Below, piece by piece: positions 25,740 through 34,485 of a DNA stretch of 64,000 nt (its first letter is position 1; each line of letters opens with the position of its first letter). This DNA is from Avibacterium volantium_A (lineage in GTDB: Bacteria; Pseudomonadota; Gammaproteobacteria; Enterobacterales; Pasteurellaceae). A program made the position numbers and the translations under genes. Under the pieces are notes generated by a model. That model was not told where the DNA came from and searched no databases. It was given only the letters and a program-made list of their open reading frames with translations. The DNA lies in contig NZ_JBMMGT010000012.1 in the NCBI RefSeq assembly GCF_049366555.1, positions 1 through 64,000 of the forward strand. Reading direction: 5' to 3'.

Positions 25740-26639
25740 ATGAGCGTAGATAAATTAAATGCGATTACTAAAGATGTAGGCGGAATTCCTGTCGCGCGTC
25801 TGCTACCACAAGCGGGTAAACGTACCATTGGCGCGTGGTGTTTTCTTGATCACGCAGGGCCATCAGAGTTTACTGATGATAATGCAGGCTTACAAGTAGG
25901 CGCACACCCACATACTAATTTGCAAACTTTCACTTGGATGCTAGAGGGCGAAGTTTGGCACCAAGACAGCCTTGGTTATCGTCAATTAATTAAGCCAAAA
26001 CAAGTGAACTTAATGACCGCAGGCACAGGCACTCAGCGTGGCATTAGCCATACTGAACAAACCCCTGAGGGCGTGCATCAGCTTCACGCAGTACAACTTT
26101 GGATTGCGCTTCCAATGGATCAAGATATTGAGCCAAATTTTCAACATTATCCTGAATTGCCCGAATGGCAAGAAAATGGCGTGAATTACATTTTAACCAC
26201 AGGTAGCTATCAAGGCAGAACTGCGCCAACTCAGCAATATAGCCCGTTAGTTGGTGTAGATATTCAATTTCAGCAAGCACAAACTATTACCATAGAACAA
26301 CAGCCAAACTTTGAATATGGCGTACTTGTGCTGAAAGGTGAAGTAGAAATTGAAGGACAAGTTTACCAACAAGATCAACTGGTTAGCCTAACGGATTGCC
26401 AATCTCACGAATTCAAAATTAAAGGTGAAGCAGGCAGCCATATTATGCTGTTAGGCGGAGAACCATTACCACATAAAACCTTAGTGTGGTGGAATTTCGT
26501 GGCAGACAGCCAAGAGGCATTACGTCAAGCTGTAGCAGATTGGAACAATGGGCATTCTCGCTTTGGGCATATTGATCTAGAAGGTACGCGATTACGCCGC
26601 TTAGTAGCCCCTGAAATTCCTACCCGATTAGCAGAATAA
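25740..26639 (+). CDS. Pirin family protein
   Basis: A bicupin of 299 residues. The N-terminal cupin has the metal-site pattern HPHTNLQTFTWMLEGEVWHQDS (His-X-His with a following His and Glu), about residues 56-78, and MTAGTGTQRGISHTE near 97. The C-terminal cupin ends with the pirin segment LLGGEPLPHKTLVWWNFV. Some pirins act as quercetinases or redox-linked regulators; the role here is unknown. Pairing with a flavin reductase suggests a redox function. AAGGAACGAAA precedes the ATG. Confidence 0.9.
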   Translation: MSVDKLNAITKDVGGIPVARLLPQAGKRTIGAWCFLDHAGPSEFTDDNAGLQVGAHPHTNLQTFTWMLEGEVWHQDSLGYRQLIKPKQVNLMTAGTGTQRGISHTEQTPEGVHQLHAVQLWIALPMDQDIEPNFQHYPELPEWQENGVNYILTTGSYQGRTAPTQQYSPLVGVDIQFQQAQTITIEQQPNFEYGVLVLKGEVEIEGQVYQQDQLVSLTDCQSHEFKIKGEAGSHIMLLGGEPLPHKTLVWWNFVADSQEALRQAVADWNNGHSRFGHIDLEGTRLRRLVAPEIPTRLAE

Positions 26640-26653
26640 TTCATTTTTCGTTT

Positions 26654-26680
26654 AAGCCCTTTTCAAAAGGGCTTTCTTTT
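26654..26680 (+). terminator. Terminator after the pirin gene
   Basis: AAGCCCTTTT and AAAAGGGCTT flank a single C, followed by TCTTTT. The symmetric arms could also act on the minus strand for dusA. Confidence 0.75.
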
Positions 26681-26720
26681 AGGAGAAAATTTGTAAAAAA
26701 ACACCGCACTTTTTCTCTCC

Positions 26721-27719
26721 TTATTCCCCTATAAACGCCAAGGCTTGCTCCACAACTTCTATGCCGGCCCCGGCTTTATGGGCGTTTTCGCTGAGGTGTC
26801 TGCGCCATTGGCGTGCGCCTTTACAGTTTTGGAATGCACCAAGCATATGGCGTGTGATGTGGTTGAGGTGAACGCCTTGCGTGAGCTGTTGCTCAATATA
26901 AGGGAACATTTTTTCCACCGCTTCTCTTGGGCGCACAATGGAGCTTTGCGGATCAAACAAAGCTTGGTCAATGTAACCTAATAAACTTGGGTTCTGATAG
27001 GCTTCACGCCCCACCATAACGCCGTCCACATAACGCAAATGCTGTTGCATTTCTTCAAGGGTTTTAATGCCGCCGTTAATGCTAATCAAAAGCTGTGGGA
27101 AATCGCGTTTTAGCTGATAAACACGATCGTAATCAAGCGGCGGGATTTCGCGATTTTCTTTTGGGCTTAAACCGCTGAGCCACGCTTTGCGCGCATGAAC
27201 AATCAATTCTTGGCAGCCTGCTTGACTTACTTTCTGCACGAAATCACAAAGAAATTCATAGCTGTCTAAATCATCAATACCAATACGCGTTTTCACCGTA
27301 ACGGGAATGTTCACGGCGGATTGCATTTGTTCAACACACTGAGCAACTAAATCCGCTTTCGCCATTAAGCACGCCCCGAACATTCCATTTTGTACGCGAT
27401 CAGAGGGGCAACCTACATTGAGATTAATTTCTTGATAGCCCCGTTGTTCTGCCAACCTAGCACAATGTTGCAACTGCTCGGGATCGCTACCGCCAAGCTG
27501 AAGTGCCACAGGGTTTTCCACCAGATCAAATTCTAAATGATCGTATTTGGCGTGAATGATCGCCCCTATGGTGACCATTTCCGTATAAAGTAAGGCGTGC
27601 TGGCTAAACTGACGGTGAAAATAGCGGCAATGGCGGGTTGTCCAATCCAGCATTGGGGCGACAGAAAATCGCCCACGATAAAAGTGCGGTGTTTTTTTTG
27701 TTGATTTTTGTTGATTCAT
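26721..27719 (-). CDS. dusA: tRNA-dihydrouridine(20/20a) synthase DusA
   Basis: FMN enzyme that reduces uridine 20 and 20a of tRNA to dihydrouridine with NADPH. The TIM barrel starts FSVAPMLDWTTRHCRYF; the catalytic cysteine lies in VGCPSDRVQNGMFGACLM; VKTRIGIDD and INGGIKTLEEM hold flavin contacts, and VDGVMVGREAYQNP is the phosphate site. At 332 residues it is normal. Its ATG overlaps the clcA TAA by one base. An uptake core is embedded in the first codons, encoding TPHFY. Confidence 0.96.
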   Translation of the reverse strand: MNQQKSTKKTPHFYRGRFSVAPMLDWTTRHCRYFHRQFSQHALLYTEMVTIGAIIHAKYDHLEFDLVENPVALQLGGSDPEQLQHCARLAEQRGYQEINLNVGCPSDRVQNGMFGACLMAKADLVAQCVEQMQSAVNIPVTVKTRIGIDDLDSYEFLCDFVQKVSQAGCQELIVHARKAWLSGLSPKENREIPPLDYDRVYQLKRDFPQLLISINGGIKTLEEMQQHLRYVDGVMVGREAYQNPSLLGYIDQALFDPQSSIVRPREAVEKMFPYIEQQLTQGVHLNHITRHMLGAFQNCKGARQWRRHLSENAHKAGAGIEVVEQALAFIGE

Positions 27720-29143
27720 TATTTGTTTTCTTCTTGTACGGCTTGCTTTGTTACTTCTTGTTTCACTGCGTCTTGTTTTATGGGCTCTTGTTGCTTCGCT
27801 TCCTCTTGGATACGTTGGCGAAAGCGTCCCGCTGCAAAATGATAGAACGGTTTTGCGTTAAATTGGCGTGAAATAATAGAAGCGATTAGGCTACAAATCA
27901 AGAGCCAAAATAATACAGGCTCACTCGCAGTCATTTCCATCACGATCACACTTGCCGTAACAGGGGATTGAGTTGCTCCCGCCAAAAATGCTGCCATACA
28001 GAGCAAAACTAAAAGGCGTTGATCGACAATTTCTCCCGTAAGCGACCAAACTTGAACACCAATCCCCGCCCCAGTAGTGAGTGCTGGGGTGAAAATTCCG
28101 CCTGCTGTGCCAGTCCAATAAGTGGCAACCGTAGCAAATAATTTACTTATCCCAACTTCTGAGGCAACGGTTTGACCATCAAGGGCTTTGGTTACGACTT
28201 CGTAACCCGTGCCGTAAGTTTGTCCGTGAGTGAATGTACCAAGTCCTGCAAGGATCAAGCCTAAAATAAACGCCGTGTAAATAGGGTGGCGGCGAATCCA
28301 ACCACGCATTTTTGCGGGGGCTGTGCCTGCAACACCTTTGGCGAGTAACCACGCAAAAACGCCGCCTAACACCCCGCTCACTACGCCGCAGAGGATCACC
28401 CATAGAAACATATAGGGTACGGAAGTTTGCCCGTGATAATTGGGGAAATAAGGATTATTGCCTTCAATAGCAACTAAAATAAATCCAGCAGCCAATACGC
28501 CGAGCAATACACGACGTTCCCAGCGTAATAAAATGCCCCGCCCGAGTTCTTCAATGGCAAAAATTACACCGCCTAATGGGGCATTGAACGCCGCAGCCAA
28601 TCCTCCCGCCGCCCCTGTTGCCATTAGTTCATTGGCGTTTAGTCCTTTGAATGCTAAGCCGTGGCGACGGCAAACATTGCCCCACGCATACATCACCGCT
28701 GCCCCCACTTGCACTGAAGGCCCTTCCCGTCCAACGGAAGCCCCAAACAGCATCGCCAAAAAAGTGAGCGGGATTTTCCACAGGGTTTGCCCAAAAGCGA
28801 TGAGTTTACTTTTATTGGCACTGTAAGGCATATCAATAGAGGCGATAACTTGAGGAATACCACTGCCCGAAACATAAGGAGTATATTTGGCCGTTACCCA
28901 AGCCAAAAAGGCTAAGCCTAAGGGCAGCACTAGCCATACGGCATAAGTATATTTTGCACTCCATTGGGCATTCCAATGTAAGGCAAGATCGGCAAATTTC
29001 GCAAAGCCTAGTGAGAATAAGGACACCAACGCCGCGCCGATCAATAAGCAGGAAAACTCAATGGTTTTACGCGAAATACGATAACTTTGGCGTAATTTTC
29101 GGTGAATAAAATGACGAATTTTTTGGGTGAATCGCTTTAACAT
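27719..29143 (-). CDS. clcA: H+/Cl- exchange transporter ClcA
   Basis: Inner-membrane CLC antiporter that helps in extreme acid resistance. The selectivity motifs are GSGIPQV, GREGPSVQVGAAV with the gating glutamate, and GTAGGIFTPALTTGAGIG. About 474 residues with some 10-12 membrane helices, matching E. coli ClcA. I start at the ATG encoding MLKRFTQK; a longer frame to 29212 would run over a TATAAT-like element that probably belongs to the promoter. A charged Gln/Glu/Lys-rich cytoplasmic tail follows the last helix. Coupled to dusA. Confidence 0.93.
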   Translation of the reverse strand: MLKRFTQKIRHFIHRKLRQSYRISRKTIEFSCLLIGAALVSLFSLGFAKFADLALHWNAQWSAKYTYAVWLVLPLGLAFLAWVTAKYTPYVSGSGIPQVIASIDMPYSANKSKLIAFGQTLWKIPLTFLAMLFGASVGREGPSVQVGAAVMYAWGNVCRRHGLAFKGLNANELMATGAAGGLAAAFNAPLGGVIFAIEELGRGILLRWERRVLLGVLAAGFILVAIEGNNPYFPNYHGQTSVPYMFLWVILCGVVSGVLGGVFAWLLAKGVAGTAPAKMRGWIRRHPIYTAFILGLILAGLGTFTHGQTYGTGYEVVTKALDGQTVASEVGISKLFATVATYWTGTAGGIFTPALTTGAGIGVQVWSLTGEIVDQRLLVLLCMAAFLAGATQSPVTASVIVMEMTASEPVLFWLLICSLIASIISRQFNAKPFYHFAAGRFRQRIQEEAKQQEPIKQDAVKQEVTKQAVQEENK

Positions 29144-29235
29144 TTTAGATGATTGAGATGAAAATAAATTGCGGAAAATTATAGCAATATTTTCGTGCGT
29201 GAGATATGGCAAGGATCAAGAAGATGAAAAATAGG

Positions 29236-29282
29236 CAAAAAAATCACCGCACTTATTTCGCAAATAAAGTAAAGTGCGGTGA
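29236..29282 (-). terminator. Terminator after deoD (inverted uptake pair)
   Basis: On the minus strand TCACCGCACTT (29282-29272) pairs with AAGTGCGGTGA (29254-29244), followed by TTTTTTT. Both arms are full uptake cores. Confidence 0.85.
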
Positions 29283-29296
29283 GATTTTGTTAAAAA

Positions 29297-30013
29297 TTAA
29301 GCCTGCTCACCAAGCAATACGCTTTCTAACGCAATTTCAATCATCTCATTGAACGTAAGTTGGCGTTCTTCTGCGGTGGTTTGCTCGTGTGTGCGAATGT
29401 GGTCTGATACGGTACAGATAGTTAAGGCTTTTGCACCAAATTCTGCAGCAACACCATAAATGCCCGCGGCTTCCATTTCTACGCCCAAAATGCCGTATTT
29501 TTCCATTACGTCAAACATTTCCACATCTGGCGTATAGAACAGATCAGCAGAATAAAGGTTTCCCACACGCACATTGATGCCTTTGTTTTTTGCCGCTTGC
29601 ACGGCAGCTTGGGTCATATCAAAATCGGCAATAGCAGCAAAATCGTTATCTTTAAAGCGAATGCGGTTCACTTTGGAATCCGTACAAGCGCCAAGCCCGA
29701 TGATCACTTCACGCAATTTCACATCTGGACGCACGGCACCGCACGAACCGACGCGGATAATTTTTTTTACGCCGTATTCAGTGATCAGCTCTTTGGCATA
29801 AATAGAGCAAGACGGAATACCCATTCCGTGTCCCATTACAGAGATTTTACGACCTTTGTATGTGCCTGTGTAGCCAAGCATATTACGCACGTTGGTTACT
29901 TCTTTGGCATCGTCTAAAAAGGTTTCAGCAATATATTTAGCACGCAACGGGTCGCCAGGCATTAATACTACGTCAGCAAAAGCCCCAGCGGGTGCGTTAA
30001 TATGTGGAGTCAT
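29297..30013 (-). CDS. deoD: Purine nucleoside phosphorylase DeoD
   Basis: Hexameric phosphorylase that splits purine (deoxy)nucleosides into base and (deoxy)ribose-1-phosphate. N-terminal TPHINAPAGAFADVVLMPGDPLRAK, the phosphate-site RVGSCGAVRPDV, the ligand motif GVEMEAAGIY and VSDHIRTHE (catalytic Asp) are all present. At 238 residues it is normal. It is 17 bp after deoB on the minus strand, so ribose-1-phosphate passes directly to phosphopentomutase. Confidence 0.97.
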   Translation of the reverse strand: MTPHINAPAGAFADVVLMPGDPLRAKYIAETFLDDAKEVTNVRNMLGYTGTYKGRKISVMGHGMGIPSCSIYAKELITEYGVKKIIRVGSCGAVRPDVKLREVIIGLGACTDSKVNRIRFKDNDFAAIADFDMTQAAVQAAKNKGINVRVGNLYSADLFYTPDVEMFDVMEKYGILGVEMEAAGIYGVAAEFGAKALTICTVSDHIRTHEQTTAEERQLTFNEMIEIALESVLLGEQA

Positions 30014-30030
30014 AATCTATCCTCTTAAAG

Positions 30031-31269
30031 TTAATCTTGATGGTGAAAATCAATGATTGATTTGCCGTAATCCATTGGCGGCAGATCAAAATAATCAGCG
30101 ACAGTTTGCCCTACGTCAGCGAAAGTGTCGCGTTTGCCTAAGAATTGTTTTGGCACTTGCGAACCGTATAATAGCACAGGGATATGCTCGCGAGTGTGAT
30201 CCGTGCCGTGCCAAGTTGGGTCGCAACCGTGGTCAGCTGTGAAAATGAGTAAATCATCTTCGTTCATTAAGGCTAATAATTCTGGAATACGGCTGTCGAA
30301 GTATTCTAATGCAGCAGCATAACCTGCTACATCACGGCGATGGCCGAAATCAGAGTCAAAGTTTACAAAGTTGGTGAAAACAATGGAATTTTCACCCGCT
30401 CTTTTCACTTCCACAAGGGTTTTGTCGAATAATTCTTCCAAGCCCGTGGCTTTCACTTTTTCGGTGATTCCCGTGTGTGCGTAAATATCCGCAATTTTGC
30501 CGATAGAAATCACATCGCCTTGTTTTTCTTCCACTAGTTTTTGTAATACGGTTTTGGCAGGTGGCTCAATGGCGTAGTCTTTACGGTTACCTGTGCGAGA
30601 AAATTCGCCCGCTTTGTTGCCCACAAATGGGCGAGCGATTACGCGGCCAATGTTGTAATCAGCCAGTTCTTCACGCACGATTTCACATAATTCGTAAAGT
30701 TTTTCCAAGCCGTAGGTTTCTTCGTGGCAAGCAATTTGGAAAACGGAATCTGCCGAGGTGTAGAAAATCGGTTTGCCCGTTTTCATATGTTCTTCACCAA
30801 GCTGATCTAAGATCACCGTGCCAGAAGAATGACAGTTGCCGAGATAGCCATCAAGCCCCGCACGTTCAACAATACGATCTAAAAGCGCTTGTGGGAAGCT
30901 GTTTTCGTGTTCTGGGAAGTAGCCCCAATCAAATAACACGGGAACGCCTGCGATCTCCCAGTGTCCTGATGGAGTGTCTTTACCTGAAGAAATTTCTTTT
31001 GCATAAGCATAACCGCCGATTAAATTTGGCGTAGGGTTAAAACCCGCTGGCAATTCACCGCAAGATTCTTTCGCAGCCAAGCCTAAGCCGAGTTTTTCAA
31101 AGTTAGGCAGATGAAGTGGGCCTTTGCGGCCATTTTTGTCTTCTAGCCCTTCCGCACAACGTTGTGCAATATGGCCTAAGGTGTTCGCTCCTTTATCGCC
31201 AAATTTTTCTGCATCTTCACTTGAACCGATACCGAAAGAGTCTAACATCATTATAAATACGCGTTTCAT
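30031..31269 (-). CDS. deoB: Phosphopentomutase DeoB
   Basis: Manganese enzyme of the alkaline phosphatase fold that interconverts (deoxy)ribose 1- and 5-phosphate. MKRVFIMMLDSFGIGSSEDA carries the first metal ligand; KDTPSGHWEIAG includes the phosphorylated Thr; VNFDSDFGHRRD and FTADHGCDPTWHGTDHTREHIP carry the other metal ligands. The start is ATG 31269, with AAGGAG 7 nt upstream, giving 412 residues; a longer frame to 31308 lacks a site. First gene of the deoB-deoD unit under a PurR-like operator. Confidence 0.97.
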   Translation of the reverse strand: MKRVFIMMLDSFGIGSSEDAEKFGDKGANTLGHIAQRCAEGLEDKNGRKGPLHLPNFEKLGLGLAAKESCGELPAGFNPTPNLIGGYAYAKEISSGKDTPSGHWEIAGVPVLFDWGYFPEHENSFPQALLDRIVERAGLDGYLGNCHSSGTVILDQLGEEHMKTGKPIFYTSADSVFQIACHEETYGLEKLYELCEIVREELADYNIGRVIARPFVGNKAGEFSRTGNRKDYAIEPPAKTVLQKLVEEKQGDVISIGKIADIYAHTGITEKVKATGLEELFDKTLVEVKRAGENSIVFTNFVNFDSDFGHRRDVAGYAAALEYFDSRIPELLALMNEDDLLIFTADHGCDPTWHGTDHTREHIPVLLYGSQVPKQFLGKRDTFADVGQTVADYFDLPPMDYGKSIIDFHHQD

Positions 31270-31384
31270 TTTAAGCTCCTTAATTATTGAACTCTGTTTT
31301 TCAGGCAACAGAATGTTTGCGTTATGTTGAAAAATGATTGCTCAAGGAAATCTCTTACCTTGTGTGTGATTACCGTTATTACAA

Positions 31385-31400
31385 TAGCAAACGTTTTCTT
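31385..31400 (-). promoter_or_regulatory. PurR-like operator before deoB-deoD
   Basis: TAGCAAACGTTTTCTT matches the PurR consensus ACGCAAACGTTTTCGT at 12-13 of 16 positions, including the whole GCAAACGTTTTC core. It lies 116 bp upstream of the deoB ATG. The TGTGTGA stretch at 31363-31369 is at most half of a CRP site. Confidence 0.65.
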
Positions 31401-31414
31401 TGCCTTAATATGAC

Positions 31415-31440
31415 AACACCACGAACAATGTCGTGGTGTT
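31415..31440. repeat. Perfect 10-bp inverted repeat between deoB and nupC
   Basis: AACACCACGA (31415-31424) and TCGTGGTGTT (31431-31440) flank ACAATG. Neither side has a T-run, so it is not a classic terminator; it may still end or stabilise the nupC transcript, whose stop lies 44 bp away. Confidence 0.6.
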
Positions 31441-31483
31441 ATCGAAAAAATTCGGTGAAATTTTACCGCACTTTTCTTACATT

Positions 31484-32746
31484 TTATAGTGCAGCACCAC
31501 TTAAACCGATAAATAAACCTGCAATGGTTGCACTCATCAGATTTGCTAATGATCCTGCGATCACCGCTTTGATACCAAGACGCGCAATATCACCACGGCG
31601 GCTTGGTGCCATTCCACCTAATCCACCGATTAAGATGGCGATAGAGCTGAAGTTGGCGAAACCACAAAGGGCGAAAGTAATAATCGCTTTGGTTTTATCG
31701 CTTAATTGTACCGCAGCGTCCGCAGCAAGGTAAGGGGCAAATTCTAAGTAGCCAACAAATTCGTTCACCGCTAATTTAATCCCGATCATTTGACCTGCAA
31801 CCGCAGCTTCGTCCCAAGGTACACCAATTACCCAAGCCAGAGGGCGGAAAATCCAACCTAAAATTAAGCCAAGAGAAAGTTCAGGCATACCAAACCAGTT
31901 GCCGATACCACCTAATAAACCATTGACTAAGGCAATTAATGCTACGAAGGCAATCAACATTGCGCCCACATTCATTGCCAACTGCATACCAGATGAAGCC
32001 CCTGCTGCTGCTGCATCTAAAATATTAGAAGGCTGTTCCAAATCTACTTTTTCAATGTCATCATTGAATTTTTCGGTTTGTGGCATAATTAATTTTGCAA
32101 ATAATAAACCTGCTGGTGCAGCCATAAAAGAAGCAGCAATCAAGTATGGCAATGGCACGCCTAAGCCAGCATAACCTGCCAATACAGAACCTGCGATAGA
32201 AGCTAAACCACCACACATTACAGCAAATAATTCGGATTCAGTCATTTTGCTGATATAAGGTTTCACCACTAATGGCGCTTCTGTTTGTCCTACGAAAATG
32301 TTTGCCGCTGCCGACATTGATTCGGCTTTCGATGTGCCTAACACTTTTTGCAAGCCGCCACCGATAATGCGGATAATAAATTGCATAATGCCAATGTAAT
32401 AAAGTAAGGAAATTAACGCAGAGAAGAACACGATGATCGGTAACACACGAATGGCGAAAATAAAACCATCATTACCAAAGGCTTTGAAAGAGGCGTCAGT
32501 GGCTAACCCACCAAAGACAAATTGAACCCCTTCGTTACCGTAATTAATCACTTTGCTTACGCCATTGGATAAGGACAGCAAAATATCACGACCAACAGGC
32601 ACATAAAGAATAAATGCACCGATCAGAATTTGAATTAATAACGCACCTCCTACAGTACGCAAACTAATCGCACGGCGATTGCTGGATAATAGAACGGCAA
32701 TAGCAAGAAGTACAACAATGCCTAGCACACTTATTAAGCTACTCAT
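31484..32746 (-). CDS. nupC: Nucleoside:cation symporter, NupC family
   Basis: Concentrative nucleoside transporter of the inner membrane that supplies substrates for DeoD. The 420-residue protein is hydrophobic with about ten helical segments. Family landmarks are FVFGGLATDASFKAFGNDGF, GTSKAESMSAAANIFVGQTEAPLVVKPY (the nucleoside site, QTEAP) and VNEFVGYLEF. AAGGAAATTCTA lies before the ATG. It ends 215 bp before deoB on the same strand. An AAACGTTT core at 32883-32890 upstream could be a weak PurR site. Confidence 0.93.
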   Translation of the reverse strand: MSSLISVLGIVVLLAIAVLLSSNRRAISLRTVGGALLIQILIGAFILYVPVGRDILLSLSNGVSKVINYGNEGVQFVFGGLATDASFKAFGNDGFIFAIRVLPIIVFFSALISLLYYIGIMQFIIRIIGGGLQKVLGTSKAESMSAAANIFVGQTEAPLVVKPYISKMTESELFAVMCGGLASIAGSVLAGYAGLGVPLPYLIAASFMAAPAGLLFAKLIMPQTEKFNDDIEKVDLEQPSNILDAAAAGASSGMQLAMNVGAMLIAFVALIALVNGLLGGIGNWFGMPELSLGLILGWIFRPLAWVIGVPWDEAAVAGQMIGIKLAVNEFVGYLEFAPYLAADAAVQLSDKTKAIITFALCGFANFSSIAILIGGLGGMAPSRRGDIARLGIKAVIAGSLANLMSATIAGLFIGLSGAAL

Positions 32747-32987
32747 ATTAGAATTTCCTTAAATGTAAAATTGATATAAAAAAGCGAGCTAATTCTACAG
32801 TTTTTTGTAATGAAATGCTTGCAAAAATGTACAAAAATGTGAAGGCAAGCGATTGCTTTGCTGTAAAAAGCAACAATTTCTTAAACGTTTTAGCTATATG
32901 TTATAGAGATTAAGAAGTTGGGATTTAGGCAAATTTCCTTTATCATCACAACTAAAAGTGCGGTGCAAATTTACGACAAATTTATTT

Positions 32988-33638
32988 ATGAAAAATCAAT
33001 TTAAAGTTCTCCCTAAAACGCCTTGGACAGCAAAAAACTTCTGGTCTGTGGAGCTTCAGCCCTTATGCGTACTTATCCTTTCTTTATTGATTTTAGGGCT
33101 TGGCGAAGGATTGCTTTTGCTTTCTAACCTCGGCTCAGCCCCTTGGACAGTACTTTCACAAGGCATTGCGTTACAGGCAGGATTTAGCGTAGGCTGGGCA
33201 TCATTATTGATTAGCGCATTGGTGATGCTAATGTGGCTGCCACTCAAACTCCGTGTCGGCTTAGGGACAATCTTAAATATGCTTTTGGTTGCCTTGGCTT
33301 TAGGCATTAGTGTTGCTTTTCTGCCAGCTCCAAGTGGAATTCTATTGCGTATTGGCTATGCCATCATCGGGATTTTGCTCTTTGGGATCGCCTCCGCGTT
33401 TTATCTCACCTGCCATCAAGGTGGCGGACCAAGAGATGGACTAATGGTTGGGCTTTGCCACCGCTTTCACTGCAAGGTTGGTATTGTCAGAACCATTATG
33501 GAAGTTACCGTTTGTGTATTAGGCTTTATGCTCGGCGGCACAGTGGGCATTGGCACATTATTGTTTGCTTTTTCTATTGGCTGGGTGGTGCAAGCAACAT
33601 TAAGCATAATGGTTAATTGCTTATCCCCTGAAAAATAA
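32988..33638 (+). CDS. YczE/YyaS/YitT-type membrane protein
   Basis: A 216-residue integral membrane protein with five or six hydrophobic segments and the family pattern LSNLGSAPWTVLSQGIALQAGFSVG near residues 40-64 plus TCHQGGGPRDGLMVGL near 145. Function unknown; relatives are annotated as YczE-like. The start is ATG 32988; the in-frame GTG at 32958 lies inside an uptake signal sequence and is not credible. Divergent from nupC. Confidence 0.75.
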   Translation: MKNQFKVLPKTPWTAKNFWSVELQPLCVLILSLLILGLGEGLLLLSNLGSAPWTVLSQGIALQAGFSVGWASLLISALVMLMWLPLKLRVGLGTILNMLLVALALGISVAFLPAPSGILLRIGYAIIGILLFGIASAFYLTCHQGGGPRDGLMVGLCHRFHCKVGIVRTIMEVTVCVLGFMLGGTVGIGTLLFAFSIGWVVQATLSIMVNCLSPEK

Positions 33639-33723
33639 AGTGCGGTGATTTTTTCATTCTTTTTTCTTTTCAGCAAAGATCCGTTACACTAGCGCAAAAG
33701 TGATTTTAAAAAAGGGATAAATT

Positions 33724-34485
33724 ATGCCAACCATTAGCGTTGCAATGATTGTAAAAAATGAACAGCAAGATCTTGCACAATGCTTAGCCAGTGTGAAAGA
33801 TTGGGTGGACGAGATTGTGATTTTAGATTCGGGCAGTACCGATAATACCAAAGAAATCGCCCTACAATATGGCGCGAAATTCTATGAAAATACCGATTGG
33901 CAAGGCTTTGGCAAACAACGCCAACTTGCCCAGCAATATGTTACGTCCGATTATGTGCTATGGCTAGACGCTGATGAACGGGTAACCGATGAGTTACGGG
34001 AAAATATTCAGCAAGCGGTGGCAAACAATTTGCCGAATGTGGTGTACGATATTCCACGCATTAGCGAAGTGTTCGGGCGCTTAATTCGCCATTCGGGTTG
34101 GTATCCTGATTATGTAGTGCGTTTGTATCAAACCCAGTATGCAGGCTATAACGATGCCTTAGTTCACGAAAAAGTGGTGTATCCTGTCAATACAAAAGTG
34201 GAAAAATTGGCGGGTAACTTGCTGCATTATCCTTATAAAAATTTACATCATTACTTGGTGAAATCAGCTAACTATGCGCAAGCTTGGGCGGAACAACGCC
34301 ATAGACAAGGCAAAAAAGCCACGCTGTTTCAAGGGATTACGCACGGCATTGCAACTTTCGCAAAAATGTATCTATTAAAAGCAGGATTTTTAGATGGAAA
34401 AGAAGGCTTTTTATTAGCCGTTCTTTCGGGGCATTCTACCTTTGTTAAATATGCCGATTTATGGATTAGAGGTAAAAATAAGTAA
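33724..34485 (+). CDS. Glycosyltransferase family 2, LPS core type
   Basis: Probably adds glucose to the inner-core heptose of lipooligosaccharide, like the LgtF/WaaE group. The GT-A fold starts ISVAMIVKNEQQDLAQCL, followed by VILDSGSTDNTKEIA and the metal-binding DxD in YVLWLDADERVT (about residues 79-90). The acceptor half contains RHSGWYPDYVVRLYQ and VHEKVV, typical of this group. The 253-residue length fits. It is not beside other LPS genes except in the broad sense that the window also starts with a family 9 glycosyltransferase. AAAAGGGATAAATT precedes the ATG. Confidence 0.85.
   Translation: MPTISVAMIVKNEQQDLAQCLASVKDWVDEIVILDSGSTDNTKEIALQYGAKFYENTDWQGFGKQRQLAQQYVTSDYVLWLDADERVTDELRENIQQAVANNLPNVVYDIPRISEVFGRLIRHSGWYPDYVVRLYQTQYAGYNDALVHEKVVYPVNTKVEKLAGNLLHYPYKNLHHYLVKSANYAQAWAEQRHRQGKKATLFQGITHGIATFAKMYLLKAGFLDGKEGFLLAVLSGHSTFVKYADLWIRGKNK

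Noticed and set aside
30561..31034. 157-codon open frame opposite deoB
   Set aside because: Antisense to a complete conserved gene, rich in Arg and Cys, no ribosome-binding site.
31363..31380. CRP site before deoB
   Set aside because: Only the TGTGA half is intact; the other half matches 2 of 5.
31338..31733. 131-codon frame across the nupC 3' end
   Set aside because: Mostly antisense to nupC and running through the PurR-like site; no support.
32850..32875. Terminator or operator at TTGCTTT...AAAGCAA upstream of nupC
   Set aside because: A 7-bp A/T-rich repeat with no T-run and no known motif; too weak to call.
32958..32987. GTG start for the YczE-like protein
   Set aside because: The GTG belongs to an uptake signal sequence (AAGTGCGGTGC) and no ribosome-binding site precedes it.
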